Below are positions 9,094 to 18,710 of a stretch of 64,000 bases of DNA, piece after piece (position 1 is the stretch's first letter; every line of letters starts with the position of its first letter). This stretch comes from Mycolicibacterium porcinum (GTDB lineage: Bacteria; Actinomycetota; Actinomycetes; Mycobacteriales; Mycobacteriaceae). Location: the NCBI GenBank assembly GCA_001942045.1, contig MSTD01000024.1, positions 6,831-70,830 of the forward strand, given 5' to 3'. The notes beneath the pieces are model-generated. The model had not been told where the DNA came from, ran no database searches, and saw nothing but the letters and a program-made list of their open reading frames with translations. The position numbers were made by a program, and so were the translations under genes.

Positions 9094-9938
9094 TGGCGGT
9101 CCCGTGGCTGCAGCCAACTCGCCAGATTGCGGACGTAATCCTTGAACACGCCCAGCCGCGACGGATCGGCGCCGATCTGCCTGCCGGGCCGATCGGTCAC
9201 GAAGGACGGGGCTCCGCACCCGAGATCCCAGTTGTAGTCGGCGAAGTGGTGGAACGTCGACTCGGCCACCGCCCGTCCCATCGGCCTACCCTCCGGCGTG
9301 CGCTCACCGTCGAGGGCCACCGCGAGATTGAACTGTCTGCCGGTCGCGGTGCTGCGGCCCCGCGCCACGACCGTCGCGAACGGCACCCGGGCCGAGACCG
9401 CACCCTCATGGGGATGCGCCGGGAACCACTCGATGCGACCCGTCGCGGTCCGGGAGGTGCGCAGCAGCTGGTGCACCGGTTCCTGGGCCAGCACCGGCTG
9501 GTAGTCGCCGTTGGCCCCCGAGTGATAGTTGGGCCACGAGATGTCCGGATTGTCCTGGTCGTCGCACCGCGACACCGGGTCCAGGCTGGCGTCGTGAAAC
9601 TCGTTCACCTGCCCCAACGAACCGAGCCCCCGCAGGCAGCTGCCCAGGTCCTGGTGATCGCGGGCGGTGAGCACTCCGCCGCCGAGCGCGCGGAACCTGC
9701 CGATCGCCGCGCATTCCTCGGGAGTGAGACCGTTGCCGACGTCGACGGCCATCAACCACAGCTGATCGAACCCGAGTTCGTCGAGATGGCTGAGCACCGG
9801 ATCAACGTGATCGGCCCGGTTGCGGGCCAGCACATCGTGGCCGTCCGCACGTAACTCGGCAGCCAGCATCGAGAACCGGCTGACATCCCAGTCGTCGGGA
9901 TTCTCCGTGATCGTGGTCTGCAACAGGATCGTCGCCAT
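9090..9938 (-). CDS. Conserved hypothetical protein, glutamine-amidotransferase-like fold suspected
   Basis: I do not recognise a named family with confidence. The 282-residue product starts with MATILLQTTITENPDDWDVS. It has a Rossmann-like alternation (QLWLMAVDVGNGLTPEEC, then FRALGGGVLTARDHQD) reminiscent of class I amidotransferase or ThuA-like domains, including a GGG turn. A catalytic Cys in the expected nucleophile elbow is not obvious. There is no signal peptide or membrane segment. Trp and His are frequent near the C-terminus (FHHFADYNWDLGCGAPSF). It is transcribed with, or after, the large LuxR regulator upstream and overlaps ligC2 by 4 bases. Confidence 0.6.
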   Translation of the reverse strand: MATILLQTTITENPDDWDVSRFSMLAAELRADGHDVLARNRADHVDPVLSHLDELGFDQLWLMAVDVGNGLTPEECAAIGRFRALGGGVLTARDHQDLGSCLRGLGSLGQVNEFHDASLDPVSRCDDQDNPDISWPNYHSGANGDYQPVLAQEPVHQLLRTSRTATGRIEWFPAHPHEGAVSARVPFATVVARGRSTATGRQFNLAVALDGERTPEGRPMGRAVAESTFHHFADYNWDLGCGAPSFVTDRPGRQIGADPSRLGVFKDYVRNLASWLQPRDRH

Positions 9939-9992
9939 GCGATCCAGCCTCGCCGCCGCGGTGCCGCTTGGGACCCTTGAAAACCCGTGGTC

Positions 9993-12797
9993 TCAGCTGC
10001 TCCACGACACAGAACGCAGCTGCCTGCGAGAGCGGACTCCCAGTTTCACGAAGACCTTGCGCAGGTGCCATTCCACGGTGTGGGTGCTGATGAACAACTG
10101 CGCGCCGATCTCCTGATTGGTCAGCCCGTCACGGGCCAGCTGCGCGATCTGCGCCTCCTGGGCGGTCAACTCATCACCGGAGGCCAGCGGCTGCTTGCGT
10201 ACCTTCTCTCCGGTGGCGGTCAGCTCGCGGCGGGCCCGCTCGGCGAACGCATGCGCGCCCATCTTGGTGAACATGTCGTACGCGATGGTGAGCTGTTCCC
10301 GCGCGCTGGTGCGCTGCTTCTGGCGACGCAGCCATTCCCCGTAGCGCAGGTAGGTCCGGGCCAACTGCACCCTGACGCGCGTGCGGCCAAGGCGCTCCAG
10401 AGATTCCTTGAACAGCGCCTCGGCCTCAGTGTCGTCGGCCACCAGGGCCCGCGCGCCGGCGAACACCCCCAGCCCCCAATCGGTTCCGCTGGCGCCCGCA
10501 GCCGATTCCAGCCGGCGGACCGCATCCTGGGCGATCTCCCGCTCGCCGACGCGCGCAGCGGCCTCGGTCAGCTCGAGCAGGGTCCAACCGTAGAACCCGA
10601 GGTCGTGATATTCGCAGGCTTTCCGGGCCGCGGCCAACGCCTCCTCGTACCGGCCCAGACCGTTGTACAGCACTGCAGCGGCATAGCCGCTGATCCCGAG
10701 CAGCCGGCCCTCACCCTTGGCGGTGCCCTCGGCCATGCCTGCCTCGATGAGGTCGCCCGCCTCGCTCAGATCTCCACGCCACGCCGCCAGCTCCAGCTTG
10801 TGGTACTTCATCGGGTGGTGACCGATGGCTGTCGAGATCGTGTCGGATTCTTCCATAAGCCTTGCCGCCGTAACGAATTCGCCTTCCATCACATGTACAC
10901 CGGCCTGGTGGGCGATCGCCGACGGCAAGACGGCCAGCGCACCCGTCGCACGGGCGTAGCCGACCATGGCGGTGGCCAGCCGATCGTTCGACTCGAAATC
11001 CCACAGCTCGCCGGCCGCCGATTCGTGCATGATCGGAAACGCCAGGGCCAACCAGCGCAGCGCCCTGCCATCGTGCCCGCGCGCCTGCTCCGCCCACAGT
11101 TCCAATGCGGTACGCAGGTGGTCGACCGCCGCGGGCAGTCCCTCGGTGACCAGCTTCGCCATGCCGATCAGCAGATAGTCGATGGGCCGGACCGGCGCGG
11201 TGATCGCGGCGACCGCCGCACGCGCGGCCTCAGCGGCGTGCACCAGGGCCTGCGGCTGACTGCGCGAGGCGAACATGGCCGCAGCCATCGCCTCGATGTA
11301 GGTCTCGCGGGCCAGCTCGTCGTCGAGGTTCTCCAGCCGCATGGCGGCGTCGAGCAGCAACGCAGCGGCATGACGAACCGGCGGCGCCCCGGGCTGCCCA
11401 CCCCGGCTGCGGGTGAACTCCATCTGCGCACGGAGCCGGTCCACCTGGGCGCGCTGCAAGTCGGTCAAGGGGTTCAGCTCGGCCAGGGACAGCAGCTCGT
11501 AAGCGGCTGCCGGCGCGGCAGTTTCGCGTTTTGCCTCCGCAGCGGCGATCGCCCGGGAACTGCGCAGGATCGGGTCGGCAGACAGGATCGCCGCCCGCTC
11601 GAGAAATACTGCCGCAGCAGCTATTCCGCCGCGGCTGTGCGCGCGCCACGCCGAGGCCTCCAGTTCGGCGGCCACCGCGTCGTCGGGCCCGGCTGCAGCG
11701 TTGGCGGCATGCCAGGCCCGGCGGTCGGGATCCAACACCGGATCGGTGGCCGTCGCCAGCGCTCGGTGTATCGCCCGGCGGTCGGCCACGTCGGCGGCCC
11801 GGTAGGCCGCCGACCGAACCAGCGGGTGGTGAAACCGCATGCGGGCGCCGAACTCGATCACCCCGGCGGCCTCGGCCGGCGCCAGTGCATCCATTCCGAT
11901 GCCCAAATACCCTGCGGCACGCGAGAACACCGCCGGATCACCGGTCGGATCCGCCGCCGCGAGCAGCGCCAATCGACGAGTATCCGCGGGCAGCACCTGG
12001 ATTCGGCGGACAAAGCCCTCCTCGACCTGCCCGACCGACGGCCGCGTCCCCACGATCCAAAAGCCTCCGGCCCGCTCGGCGGCCGAGACATTACGCGGGA
12101 CTTCCAGCAGCGCCAGCGGATTGCCACGACATTCGGCGATGAGCCGGTCCCGGACCCGCTCGTCGAGCCGGCCCAGGACCACCGAGTCCAACAGGTCCCT
12201 GGCGTCGCTGTCCGACAGGCCCTCGACGCGCAGTTCGGGCAGCCCGGGCAGCACCTCGGCGCTGGCGGTGCCGTCGTGGTTGTCGCGGACCCCGAACACC
12301 AGGACCACCGGCTCGGCCAGCAGCCGCCGCGCGACGAAGCCCAAGGTCTGCACCGAGACCTGGTCGAGCCACTGCGCGTCGTCGATCACACACAGCAGCG
12401 GCTTGTCGTCGGCGGCGGCCGCCAACAGGCTCAACACCGCCAGGCCGACCAGAAATCGGTCCGGTACCGGGCCGACGCCACGACCGAACGCCACCGAGAG
12501 CGCGTCGCGCTGCGGGTCGGGGAGCCGGTCGAGACGGTCGAGCAGTGGCGCGCACAGATGGTGCAATCCGGCGAAGGCGAGTTCCATGTCGGATTCGACC
12601 CCGGCGACGTGGGTCACCCGGAAGCCCGGCGCCTGCTGGACGAGATAGTCGAGCAACGCCGTCTTCCCGACACCCGCCTCGCCGCGAACCACCAGCACCG
12701 CGCTGCCACCCGAGCCGGCGTCCGACACCAGCTGCCGCAGTGCCGCACATTCGCTGACGCGCCCGCGTAAGGGTGGGCCTTCGCCCGTCATCGCCAT
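9993..12797 (-). CDS. Large ATP-binding LuxR-family regulator (LAL type)
   Basis: The 934-residue protein has the layout of LAL regulators. An N-terminal AAA ATPase carries Walker A in GEAGVGKTALLDYL and Walker B in LLCVIDDAQWLD. A long alpha-helical, TPR-like middle follows, and the C-terminal LuxR helix-turn-helix has the pattern LTAQEAQIAQLARDGLTNQEIG followed by LFISTHTVEWHLRKVF. Such proteins sense a ligand or partner and activate nearby promoters. Start codons at 12797 and 12791 are both possible. The gene is divergent from a polysaccharide deacetylase across 74 bases. Its target is unknown. Confidence 0.9.
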   Translation of the reverse strand: MAMTGEGPPLRGRVSECAALRQLVSDAGSGGSAVLVVRGEAGVGKTALLDYLVQQAPGFRVTHVAGVESDMELAFAGLHHLCAPLLDRLDRLPDPQRDALSVAFGRGVGPVPDRFLVGLAVLSLLAAAADDKPLLCVIDDAQWLDQVSVQTLGFVARRLLAEPVVLVFGVRDNHDGTASAEVLPGLPELRVEGLSDSDARDLLDSVVLGRLDERVRDRLIAECRGNPLALLEVPRNVSAAERAGGFWIVGTRPSVGQVEEGFVRRIQVLPADTRRLALLAAADPTGDPAVFSRAAGYLGIGMDALAPAEAAGVIEFGARMRFHHPLVRSAAYRAADVADRRAIHRALATATDPVLDPDRRAWHAANAAAGPDDAVAAELEASAWRAHSRGGIAAAAVFLERAAILSADPILRSSRAIAAAEAKRETAAPAAAYELLSLAELNPLTDLQRAQVDRLRAQMEFTRSRGGQPGAPPVRHAAALLLDAAMRLENLDDELARETYIEAMAAAMFASRSQPQALVHAAEAARAAVAAITAPVRPIDYLLIGMAKLVTEGLPAAVDHLRTALELWAEQARGHDGRALRWLALAFPIMHESAAGELWDFESNDRLATAMVGYARATGALAVLPSAIAHQAGVHVMEGEFVTAARLMEESDTISTAIGHHPMKYHKLELAAWRGDLSEAGDLIEAGMAEGTAKGEGRLLGISGYAAAVLYNGLGRYEEALAAARKACEYHDLGFYGWTLLELTEAAARVGEREIAQDAVRRLESAAGASGTDWGLGVFAGARALVADDTEAEALFKESLERLGRTRVRVQLARTYLRYGEWLRRQKQRTSAREQLTIAYDMFTKMGAHAFAERARRELTATGEKVRKQPLASGDELTAQEAQIAQLARDGLTNQEIGAQLFISTHTVEWHLRKVFVKLGVRSRRQLRSVSWSS

Positions 12798-12871
12798 CAC
12801 ACCACCGCGTCCGATTTTTGCCGAAACCTTACCAAGCCGGCCCATGTTCGGCGCTCCGGTACTGTGCCGCC

Positions 12872-13744
12872 ATGACCACGCCAGCAGCACCCGTTCCGTG
12901 GCCCGACGGTGCCCGGTGCGCCGCCTCGTTTACGTTCGACGTCGACGCCGAAGCCGGGATGCTGGGCGTCTCGCACGCCCATGCCGACCGTATGTCGGCG
13001 ATCAGCCACCAGGCCTACGGGCCGCTGACCGCGATGCCCCGGCTGCTGGAAATGCTCGCCCGGCAGAACATCACCTCCACCTTCTTCATGCCCGGCTACA
13101 CCGCGTTCCGCTACCCGGACGTGGCGAGGGCGATCGTCGACGCCGGCCACGAGATCGCCCACCACGGCTACCTGCACGAGCCGTTGCACGGCTTGAGCGA
13201 GGCCGAGGAGACCGCGATTCTCGACCGGGCATCGGACACCCTGGAGCAGATCACCGGAGTGCGCCCCGTCGGGTATCGGGCCCCGATGTGGGAGCTGAAC
13301 TGGCACTCACCGAAGCTGCTGCGGGACAAAGGTTTTCTGTATGACAGCAGCCTGATGGACACCGACCATCCGTACGAGCTGGCGGTCGACGGCGGCGGAC
13401 CGCTGGTTGAGATCCCGATCGGGTGGGGCCTCGACGACATCCAGCAGTACTGCTTCGTGCCGGGCTTGTACGACACCGGCGTGATCGAGAGCCCGGCCAA
13501 GGCCACCGAGGTGTGGCGCCTGGAATTCGACGCAATGCGCGAGGCCGGAGCCTGCTGGGTGCTGACCAACCACCCGTTCGTCTCGGGGCGGCCATCACGG
13601 GCCAAAGCTCTGGAGGAGCTGGTCGCCTACGTACGCGGGTTCGACGACGTGTGGGTGGCGAGCCTGGGCGCGATCGCCGAACACGTGCGCGAGCTGGGCC
13701 TGGCCCCACGCAGTGTCGAACGACCCGATCCGGCCGACTACTGA
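12872..13744 (+). CDS. Polysaccharide deacetylase (NodB/CE4 family)
   Basis: The 290-residue protein has the NodB-homology fold. Motif 1 is SFTFDVDAE with Asp23 and Asp25. Motif 2 is HHGYLHE, whose two outer His residues (98 and 102) bind the metal. A later RAPMWELNWHS fits motif 3. Enzymes of this family remove acetyl or amide groups from sugars, and some act on small amides such as allantoin. No signal peptide is visible, which argues for a cytoplasmic, PuuE-like small-molecule hydrolase rather than a cell-wall enzyme. The ATG at 12872 is chosen because upstream codons read as non-coding. It ends one base before the convergent esterase gene. Confidence 0.85.
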   Translation: MTTPAAPVPWPDGARCAASFTFDVDAEAGMLGVSHAHADRMSAISHQAYGPLTAMPRLLEMLARQNITSTFFMPGYTAFRYPDVARAIVDAGHEIAHHGYLHEPLHGLSEAEETAILDRASDTLEQITGVRPVGYRAPMWELNWHSPKLLRDKGFLYDSSLMDTDHPYELAVDGGGPLVEIPIGWGLDDIQQYCFVPGLYDTGVIESPAKATEVWRLEFDAMREAGACWVLTNHPFVSGRPSRAKALEELVAYVRGFDDVWVASLGAIAEHVRELGLAPRSVERPDPADY

Positions 13745-13745
13745 A

Positions 13746-15047
13746 TCAGCCGAACCGCAGCGTCGGCGTCGGCAGCGAGTCGACACCGCGGTGGGCGAAT
13801 TGTGTCCAGCGAGTACGCATCTCGGCGGAAAGCTGGGGATCGATCGTTCGCTGCGGGCCGAGCATCGGGGCATCAGCCCAGGTCTGCGGTGAGCCGAACA
13901 GGAACGGCAACTCCATGCAGTGGCAGGCGCCCAGCGGGGCGTCGGCCGGTGTCCAGTCGAACCGATAGGTGCCCACCTGGCCGCCGTGGGTCCGCCAGAC
14001 CTGCGCCAGACGTTCGGCGGGGCCCGAGAACGCCTGCTTCGTCATCGCCTTCGAACCGGCCCGGACCGCGAGCCTGCCGAGGACGGGCGCCCGGTTGAGC
14101 CGGGCCGCCCGAGGGTCCATCGCGACGAACGGTGCCGCGTCGTCCTTGGTGTAGCCGATGAGCAGCTCGATGCGGTTCGCCGCGGCGGCGACGGCACCGG
14201 GTACGTCTGCGGGCGGCGGCAGCGGCCCCCGGCCGAGCCGCGGGGCGAATGCCAGACCACCCAGGAGGCCGAATCTCTGCGCGGCGGCGACGGCGGCGCC
14301 TTCCGCCGCGAGCAGCTGTTCCACGCTGGCCTCGACCGGGTCGGCACCGGCCAGCGAGGTCGCCATCGCCGCACCCATGGCGTCGGCCATGTCGTCACGC
14401 CCGTCGTCCAACTCCAGCGGGGCGCTCTGCAGGATCGCGCGGTGGAACAGGCCCTCGGCCTCATCGGACAGCATCAGCGACCAGACCGAATGTGCACCGG
14501 CCGATTGACCGAACGCGGTGACATTGGCCGCGTCGCCGCCGAACGCCGCGATGTTGTCCTGCACCCAGCGCAGCGCCAGGATCTGGTCGCGGAGGCCGAG
14601 GTTGTCCGCACCTATCCCGGGTGGTGCCAGATACCCGAAGATCCCCAGCCGGTAGCTCACGTTGACCACCACGACATAGCCGGCGCGGGCCAGGGCACTC
14701 GGGTCGTACTTGGCCGACTCCCCGCTGCCCGCGACGTAGGCGCCGCCGTGGAACCACACCATGACCGGGAGGTGCTGCGCATCGGCCGGAGCCGTGACAG
14801 ACAGCACCAGACAGTTCTCGCTGGTGGACAGGCCCGCGAGCGCGTCGCCGGTGACCCAGCCCAGGCGCGACGGCCGCTGCGGGCAGGCCGGGCCCGGCTG
14901 CGTCGCGTCCCGAATACCCGACCAGGCGGCGGGCGGAGCGGCTACCTCGAATCGTCGAGCGGCGCCGTACCGGACGCCGCGGGCGCGGACCAGCCCGTCT
15001 TGATGGTCGACCTGGATCGTGCCGCCCTTGATGTGTCGCTCGCGCAC
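13746..15047 (-). CDS. Type-B carboxylesterase/lipase
   Basis: The roughly 433-residue enzyme belongs to the carboxylesterase B family. It shows the signature STSENCLVLSV, the oxyanion loop VMVWFHGGAYVAG, and the nucleophile elbow FGQSAGAHSV with the active Ser. The His of the triad is likely in GACHCMELPFLFG. It hydrolyses carboxylic esters; the substrate is not evident. The GTG at 15047 is chosen, since the frame stays open to 15128 but that stretch would overlap the divergent small gene at 15098. No secretion signal is seen with this start. The family usually has about 500 residues, so this member is slightly short. Confidence 0.85.
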   Translation of the reverse strand: MRERHIKGGTIQVDHQDGLVRARGVRYGAARRFEVAAPPAAWSGIRDATQPGPACPQRPSRLGWVTGDALAGLSTSENCLVLSVTAPADAQHLPVMVWFHGGAYVAGSGESAKYDPSALARAGYVVVVNVSYRLGIFGYLAPPGIGADNLGLRDQILALRWVQDNIAAFGGDAANVTAFGQSAGAHSVWSLMLSDEAEGLFHRAILQSAPLELDDGRDDMADAMGAAMATSLAGADPVEASVEQLLAAEGAAVAAAQRFGLLGGLAFAPRLGRGPLPPPADVPGAVAAAANRIELLIGYTKDDAAPFVAMDPRAARLNRAPVLGRLAVRAGSKAMTKQAFSGPAERLAQVWRTHGGQVGTYRFDWTPADAPLGACHCMELPFLFGSPQTWADAPMLGPQRTIDPQLSAEMRTRWTQFAHRGVDSLPTPTLRFG

Positions 15048-15097
15048 GAGCTCAACGCTAGCGTTTACCCCCGCCCGCAGCCGGGCATGCCAACAGC

Positions 15098-15466
15098 ATG
15101 TCTGTAACCGCATTTCAGGATCTGCCACTGGCCGACCGGGACCGGGAGTGGGACGGCGACGCCGCCGACAAGAGAGTCCGCAAATGGGCCGGTGCGCAGG
15201 ACGAACCCAACCAGAAGTACCGCGACGCCCATGTCTGGTACGACAAAGACGAGAAGGACAACTTCACCGCGTACAAGTTGCTGATCGCCGACGTGATCGG
15301 CGGCAAGCTCGAAGCCGTGCCCCGCGGGGTGATGGCCGCCGGCGGGATCATGGACGGCGCCCGCGGCGGCGTCGACCTCCCGAAGGAAGACATCGACCGC
15401 GTGAAGAGCCACCTGGCGAAGTACTACAAGAAGATGGGCGAGACAGCGCCCTGGGACCGCGATTAG
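15098..15466 (+). CDS. Conserved hypothetical protein, 122 residues
   Basis: I do not recognise the family. The protein is strongly charged, with an Asp/Lys/Arg-rich N-terminal half (LADRDREWDGDAADKRVRKW), a central segment DNFTAYKLLIADVIGGKLEA, and a C-terminal helix VKSHLAKYYKKMGETAPW. It has no membrane segment or signal. The codon use and the clear ATG support a real gene. It is divergent from the esterase and lies 13 bases before gluQ, with which it may share a transcript. The middle part recalls short domains seen beside phage head proteases, but that resemblance is weak. Confidence 0.7.
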   Translation: MSVTAFQDLPLADRDREWDGDAADKRVRKWAGAQDEPNQKYRDAHVWYDKDEKDNFTAYKLLIADVIGGKLEAVPRGVMAAGGIMDGARGGVDLPKEDIDRVKSHLAKYYKKMGETAPWDRD

Positions 15467-15479
15467 CTAGATTGCGGGC

Positions 15480-16361
15480 GTGAGCCCAACCCCCGCCGGG
15501 CGGTTCGCGCCGAGCCCGTCGGCCGACCTGCACATCGGCAACCTGCGCACCGCGGTGCTGGCCTGGTTGTTCGCCCGGTCCTCCGGGCGGCGGTTCTTGC
15601 TGCGGGTCGAGGATCTCGACGACCGCACTTTTCCCGAGATCGGTACTCGCCAAGTGGCCGATTTGGCCGCGATCGGACTGACCTGGGACGAGCCAGTGCA
15701 ATGGCAGACGAGCCACGAGCACCGCTACGACGCGGTGATCGGCGACCTGTTCGAGCGCGGGTTGCTGTACGAATGCTATTGCAGCCGAAAGGATATCGCC
15801 CAGGCTCCGCGAGCACCGCACGCACCCGAAGGCGCGTATCCCGGCACCTGCCGCGACCTCACCGAGTCCGAACGCGCCCAGCGTCGCGCCGAGACCGGAC
15901 GGCCGCCCGCGCTCCGCCTACGCACCGACACTTTCGTGGGCACCGTCACCGACCTGCTGCACGGCAGCTACACCGGGATCATCGACGACTTCGTGGTGCG
16001 CCGCGGCGACGGAGTGCCCGCCTACAACCTCGCCGTCGTGGTCGATGACGCCGCCGGCGGGGTCGACCAGGTGGTGCGCGGCGACGACTTGTTGAGCTCG
16101 TCTCCGCGTCAGGCCTACCTGGCCCGGCTGCTGGACTACCCCGAGCCCAGCTACGCCCATGTTCCGCTCGTACTCAACGAAGACGGGGCCCGGCTGGCCA
16201 AGCGCGACGGAGCGGTCACCCTGGCCGAGATCGGCGTCGAACGGGCGTTGGAACAGATCAGCGGATCACTTGGCTGGCCGGCGCTGGATCTCGACGGAAT
16301 GCTCGCCCGGTTCGACCCGGCCGCTCTGCCTCGGCATCCGTGGATATATCAGCCGGGGTGA
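15480..16361 (+). CDS. gluQ: Glutamyl-Q tRNA(Asp) synthetase
   Basis: The 293-residue protein is a shortened glutamyl-tRNA synthetase that lacks the anticodon-binding domain. It keeps the HIGH-type motif HIGN (residues 18-21) and a KMSKS-type loop, GARLAKRDGA. The zinc site is CYCS followed by YPGTCR. GluQ-RS attaches glutamate to queuosine at the wobble base of tRNA(Asp). This makes it a partner of the tRNA-guanine transglycosylase encoded at 21133-22404. The start is a GTG at 15480, directly after the small upstream gene. No other queuosine gene is in the window. Confidence 0.92.
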   Translation: MSPTPAGRFAPSPSADLHIGNLRTAVLAWLFARSSGRRFLLRVEDLDDRTFPEIGTRQVADLAAIGLTWDEPVQWQTSHEHRYDAVIGDLFERGLLYECYCSRKDIAQAPRAPHAPEGAYPGTCRDLTESERAQRRAETGRPPALRLRTDTFVGTVTDLLHGSYTGIIDDFVVRRGDGVPAYNLAVVVDDAAGGVDQVVRGDDLLSSSPRQAYLARLLDYPEPSYAHVPLVLNEDGARLAKRDGAVTLAEIGVERALEQISGSLGWPALDLDGMLARFDPAALPRHPWIYQPG

Positions 16362-16405
16362 GCAGAAGCCTGCCGAATGCGGCGCGCCCCTGTTAGCGTC
16401 CGGCC

Positions 16406-17875
16406 GTGCACTCCCGACGAATTCCGCTACTCGGACTTCTGCTGATCGTCACGGTGATGTTGGCCGCGTGCGGGTCGAAGGCCGGTAATGCCGACGAACC
16501 GCTGAAGTCGGCCGGCGTGCTGCGGGTGGGCACCGAAGGCGTGTACTCGCCGTTCAGCTACCACGACACCGCCACGGGTCAACTCGTCGGCTATGACGTC
16601 GACGTGGCCCGCGCGGTCGGCGACAAGATCGGCGTCAGAGTCGAATTCGTCGAAACACCGTGGGATTCGATCTTCGCGGCGCTCGAGGCCAACCGATTCG
16701 ACGTGGTGGCCAACGAGGTCACGATCTCGCCCGAACGGCAGGCCAAATACGACCTGTCCCAGCCGTACTCGATCGGTGAGGGCGTCATCGTCACCCGCGC
16801 CGACGACAACTCGATCAAGACACTCGCCGATCTGAAAGGCAAGGTCGCCGCCGAGAACGCCACCAGCAACTGGTCGGAGATCGCCCGCAAGGCCGGGGCC
16901 CGCGTGGAAGCGGTCGAGGGGTTCACGCAAGCCATCAAGCTGCTCAACCAGGGCCGGGTCGACGTCGTGGTCAACGACAGCATCGCCGTCTACGCGTATC
17001 TGGCCGAGACCAACGACAAGTCGGTGAAGATCGCGGGCACCGTGGGCGAGAAGAGCGAACAGGGCTTCGCCGCCCGCAAGGACAGCGGCCTACTACCCGA
17101 ACTCAACACCGCACTCGACGAACTGCGGGCCGACGGCACCCTGGCCGCCATCTCCCAGAAGTACCTCAAGGCCAACGCCTCCGGCGCGCCCGCGGAAGGG
17201 GCCCCGGCTCCTCGTTCCACCTGGAAGCTCATCGCCGACAATCTGTGGCCGCTGGCCAAAGCGGCGCTGACGATGACCATTCCGTTGACCATCATCAGCT
17301 TCGCCATCGGTCTGGTGATCGCGCTGGCGGTGGCACTGGCCCGGCTGTCGTCGAATGTGGTGCTGAGCAACATCGCCCGGTTCTACATCTCGATCATCCG
17401 CGGCACCCCGCTGCTGGTGCAGCTGTTCATCGTGTTCTTCGCGCTGCCCGAGTTCGGCGTGAAGATCGACCCGTTCCCGGCCGCGGTGATCGCATTCAGC
17501 CTCAACGTCGGCGGCTACGCGGCCGAGATCATCCGCTCGGCGATCCAGAGCATCCCGAAGGGGCAGTGGGAAGCCGCCGAGACGATCGGGCTGAACTACA
17601 CCGGCACGCTGCGGCGCATCATCCTGCCGCAGGCCGCCCGGGTCGCGGTGCCGCCGCTGTCCAACACCCTGATCTCCTTGGTCAAGGACACCTCGCTGGC
17701 GTCGACGATCCTGGTGACCGAACTGCTGCGACAGGCCCAGATCGTCGCGGCGCCGACGTTCGAGTTCTTCGCCCTCTACGGCACCGCCGCGATCTACTAC
17801 TGGGTGATCTGCCTGGTGCTGTCGTTCGGCCAGAGCCGTCTGGAACGCCGACTGGAAAGGCATGTTGCGCGATGA
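16406..17875 (+). CDS. Amino-acid ABC importer, substrate-binding protein fused to permease
   Basis: The 489-residue protein joins two parts of a polar amino-acid importer. Residues 1-22 are a lipoprotein signal ending in the lipobox LAAC. Residues about 35-255 form a type-3 periplasmic binding domain (VLRVGTEGVYSPFSY, then ANRFDVVANEVTISPER). From about residue 275 a membrane domain of the HisM/GlnP family follows, with the permease EAA-loop region EAAETIGLNYTGTLRRI. Such fusions are known for GlnPQ-type systems. The next gene, the ATPase, overlaps by 4 bases and completes the transporter. Glutamine, glutamate or another polar amino acid is likely; the exact substrate is not shown. Confidence 0.92.
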   Translation: MHSRRIPLLGLLLIVTVMLAACGSKAGNADEPLKSAGVLRVGTEGVYSPFSYHDTATGQLVGYDVDVARAVGDKIGVRVEFVETPWDSIFAALEANRFDVVANEVTISPERQAKYDLSQPYSIGEGVIVTRADDNSIKTLADLKGKVAAENATSNWSEIARKAGARVEAVEGFTQAIKLLNQGRVDVVVNDSIAVYAYLAETNDKSVKIAGTVGEKSEQGFAARKDSGLLPELNTALDELRADGTLAAISQKYLKANASGAPAEGAPAPRSTWKLIADNLWPLAKAALTMTIPLTIISFAIGLVIALAVALARLSSNVVLSNIARFYISIIRGTPLLVQLFIVFFALPEFGVKIDPFPAAVIAFSLNVGGYAAEIIRSAIQSIPKGQWEAAETIGLNYTGTLRRIILPQAARVAVPPLSNTLISLVKDTSLASTILVTELLRQAQIVAAPTFEFFALYGTAAIYYWVICLVLSFGQSRLERRLERHVAR

Positions 17876-18636
17876 CCACAGAACGCGAAGACCGGATCGT
17901 CGCCACCGATGTGCACAAAGCTTTCGGTGACTTCCAGGTGCTCAAGGGTGTCTCGTTCACCGTCCCTCGCGGCACCGCGACCACCGTGATCGGCCCGTCG
18001 GGTTCCGGGAAGACCACCCTGCTGCGCACCCTGAACGCCCTCGATGTCGCGGACTCCGGGGTGATCCGGGTGGGTGACACCGAACTCGACTTCTCCAAGC
18101 CCGTCCCCAAGGACCAGCTGCGCCGCTACCGCGCGCAGAGCGGCTTTGTGTTCCAGTCCCACAACCTTTTTCCGCACAAGACCGTGATTCAGAACGTCAC
18201 CGAAGGCCCGCTGGTGGTGCAGAAGCGCCCGCGTGAGGAGGTGCTGGCCGAGGCCACCGAGCTCCTGCGCCAGGTGGGGCTGGCCGACCAGCAGGACAAA
18301 TATCCGTACCAACTCTCGGGCGGCCAGCAGCAACGCGTCGGGATCGCCCGGGCGCTGGCCCTGAAACCGAAGGTGGTGCTGTTCGACGAGCCGACCTCGG
18401 CGCTGGACCCGGAACTGGTCGGCGAGGTGCTCGCGGTGATCCGGGACCTGGCCGTCGAAGGGTGGACGCTGGTGATCGTCACGCACGAAATCCAGTTCGC
18501 CCGACAGGTTTCCGATCAGGTGCTGTTCACCGACCGAGGGGTGATCCTGGAACAGGGCCCACCCGCGGCGGTGATCGGCGATCCCAAGGAAGAACGCACC
18601 CGCCAATTCCTGCAGCGGATCCTCAACCCGCTGTAG
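17872..18636 (+). CDS. Amino-acid ABC importer ATP-binding protein
   Basis: The 254-residue ATPase is of the GlnQ/HisP type. It has Walker [11 protein letters not shown]-loop [13 protein letters not shown], signature LSGGQQQR, Walker [15 protein letters not shown] and the switch His in [10 protein letters not shown]. It starts at ATG 17872, overlapping the stop of the fused binding-protein/permease gene as ATGA, and energises that permease in the membrane. The pair is complete without further genes, because the permease probably forms a homodimer. Confidence 0.93.
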   Translation: MTTEREDRIVATDVHKAFGDFQVLKGVSFTVPRGTATTVIGPSGSGKTTLLRTLNALDVADSGVIRVGDTELDFSKPVPKDQLRRYRAQSGFVFQSHNLFPHKTVIQNVTEGPLVVQKRPREEVLAEATELLRQVGLADQQDKYPYQLSGGQQQRVGIARALALKPKVVLFDEPTSALDPELVGEVLAVIRDLAVEGWTLVIVTHEIQFARQVSDQVLFTDRGVILEQGPPAAVIGDPKEERTRQFLQRILNPL

Positions 18637-18710
18637 TCTCTCGCGCGGTGCGCACCGCATGGTCCGATTTCCGCCAGCGCCCCGACACGCGCGCCCATAG
18701 CGTCACAGAC

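Noticed and set aside
9987..12770. Very long plus-strand open frame opposite the LuxR regulator
   Set aside because: It is antisense to a gene with clear ATPase and LuxR motifs. Its product is a Gln/Arg/Gly-rich mixture without any domain, a usual artefact of high GC.
15048..15128. 27-residue N-terminal extension of the carboxylesterase
   Set aside because: It would overlap the divergent small gene and has a Cys/His-rich sequence unlike a signal peptide.
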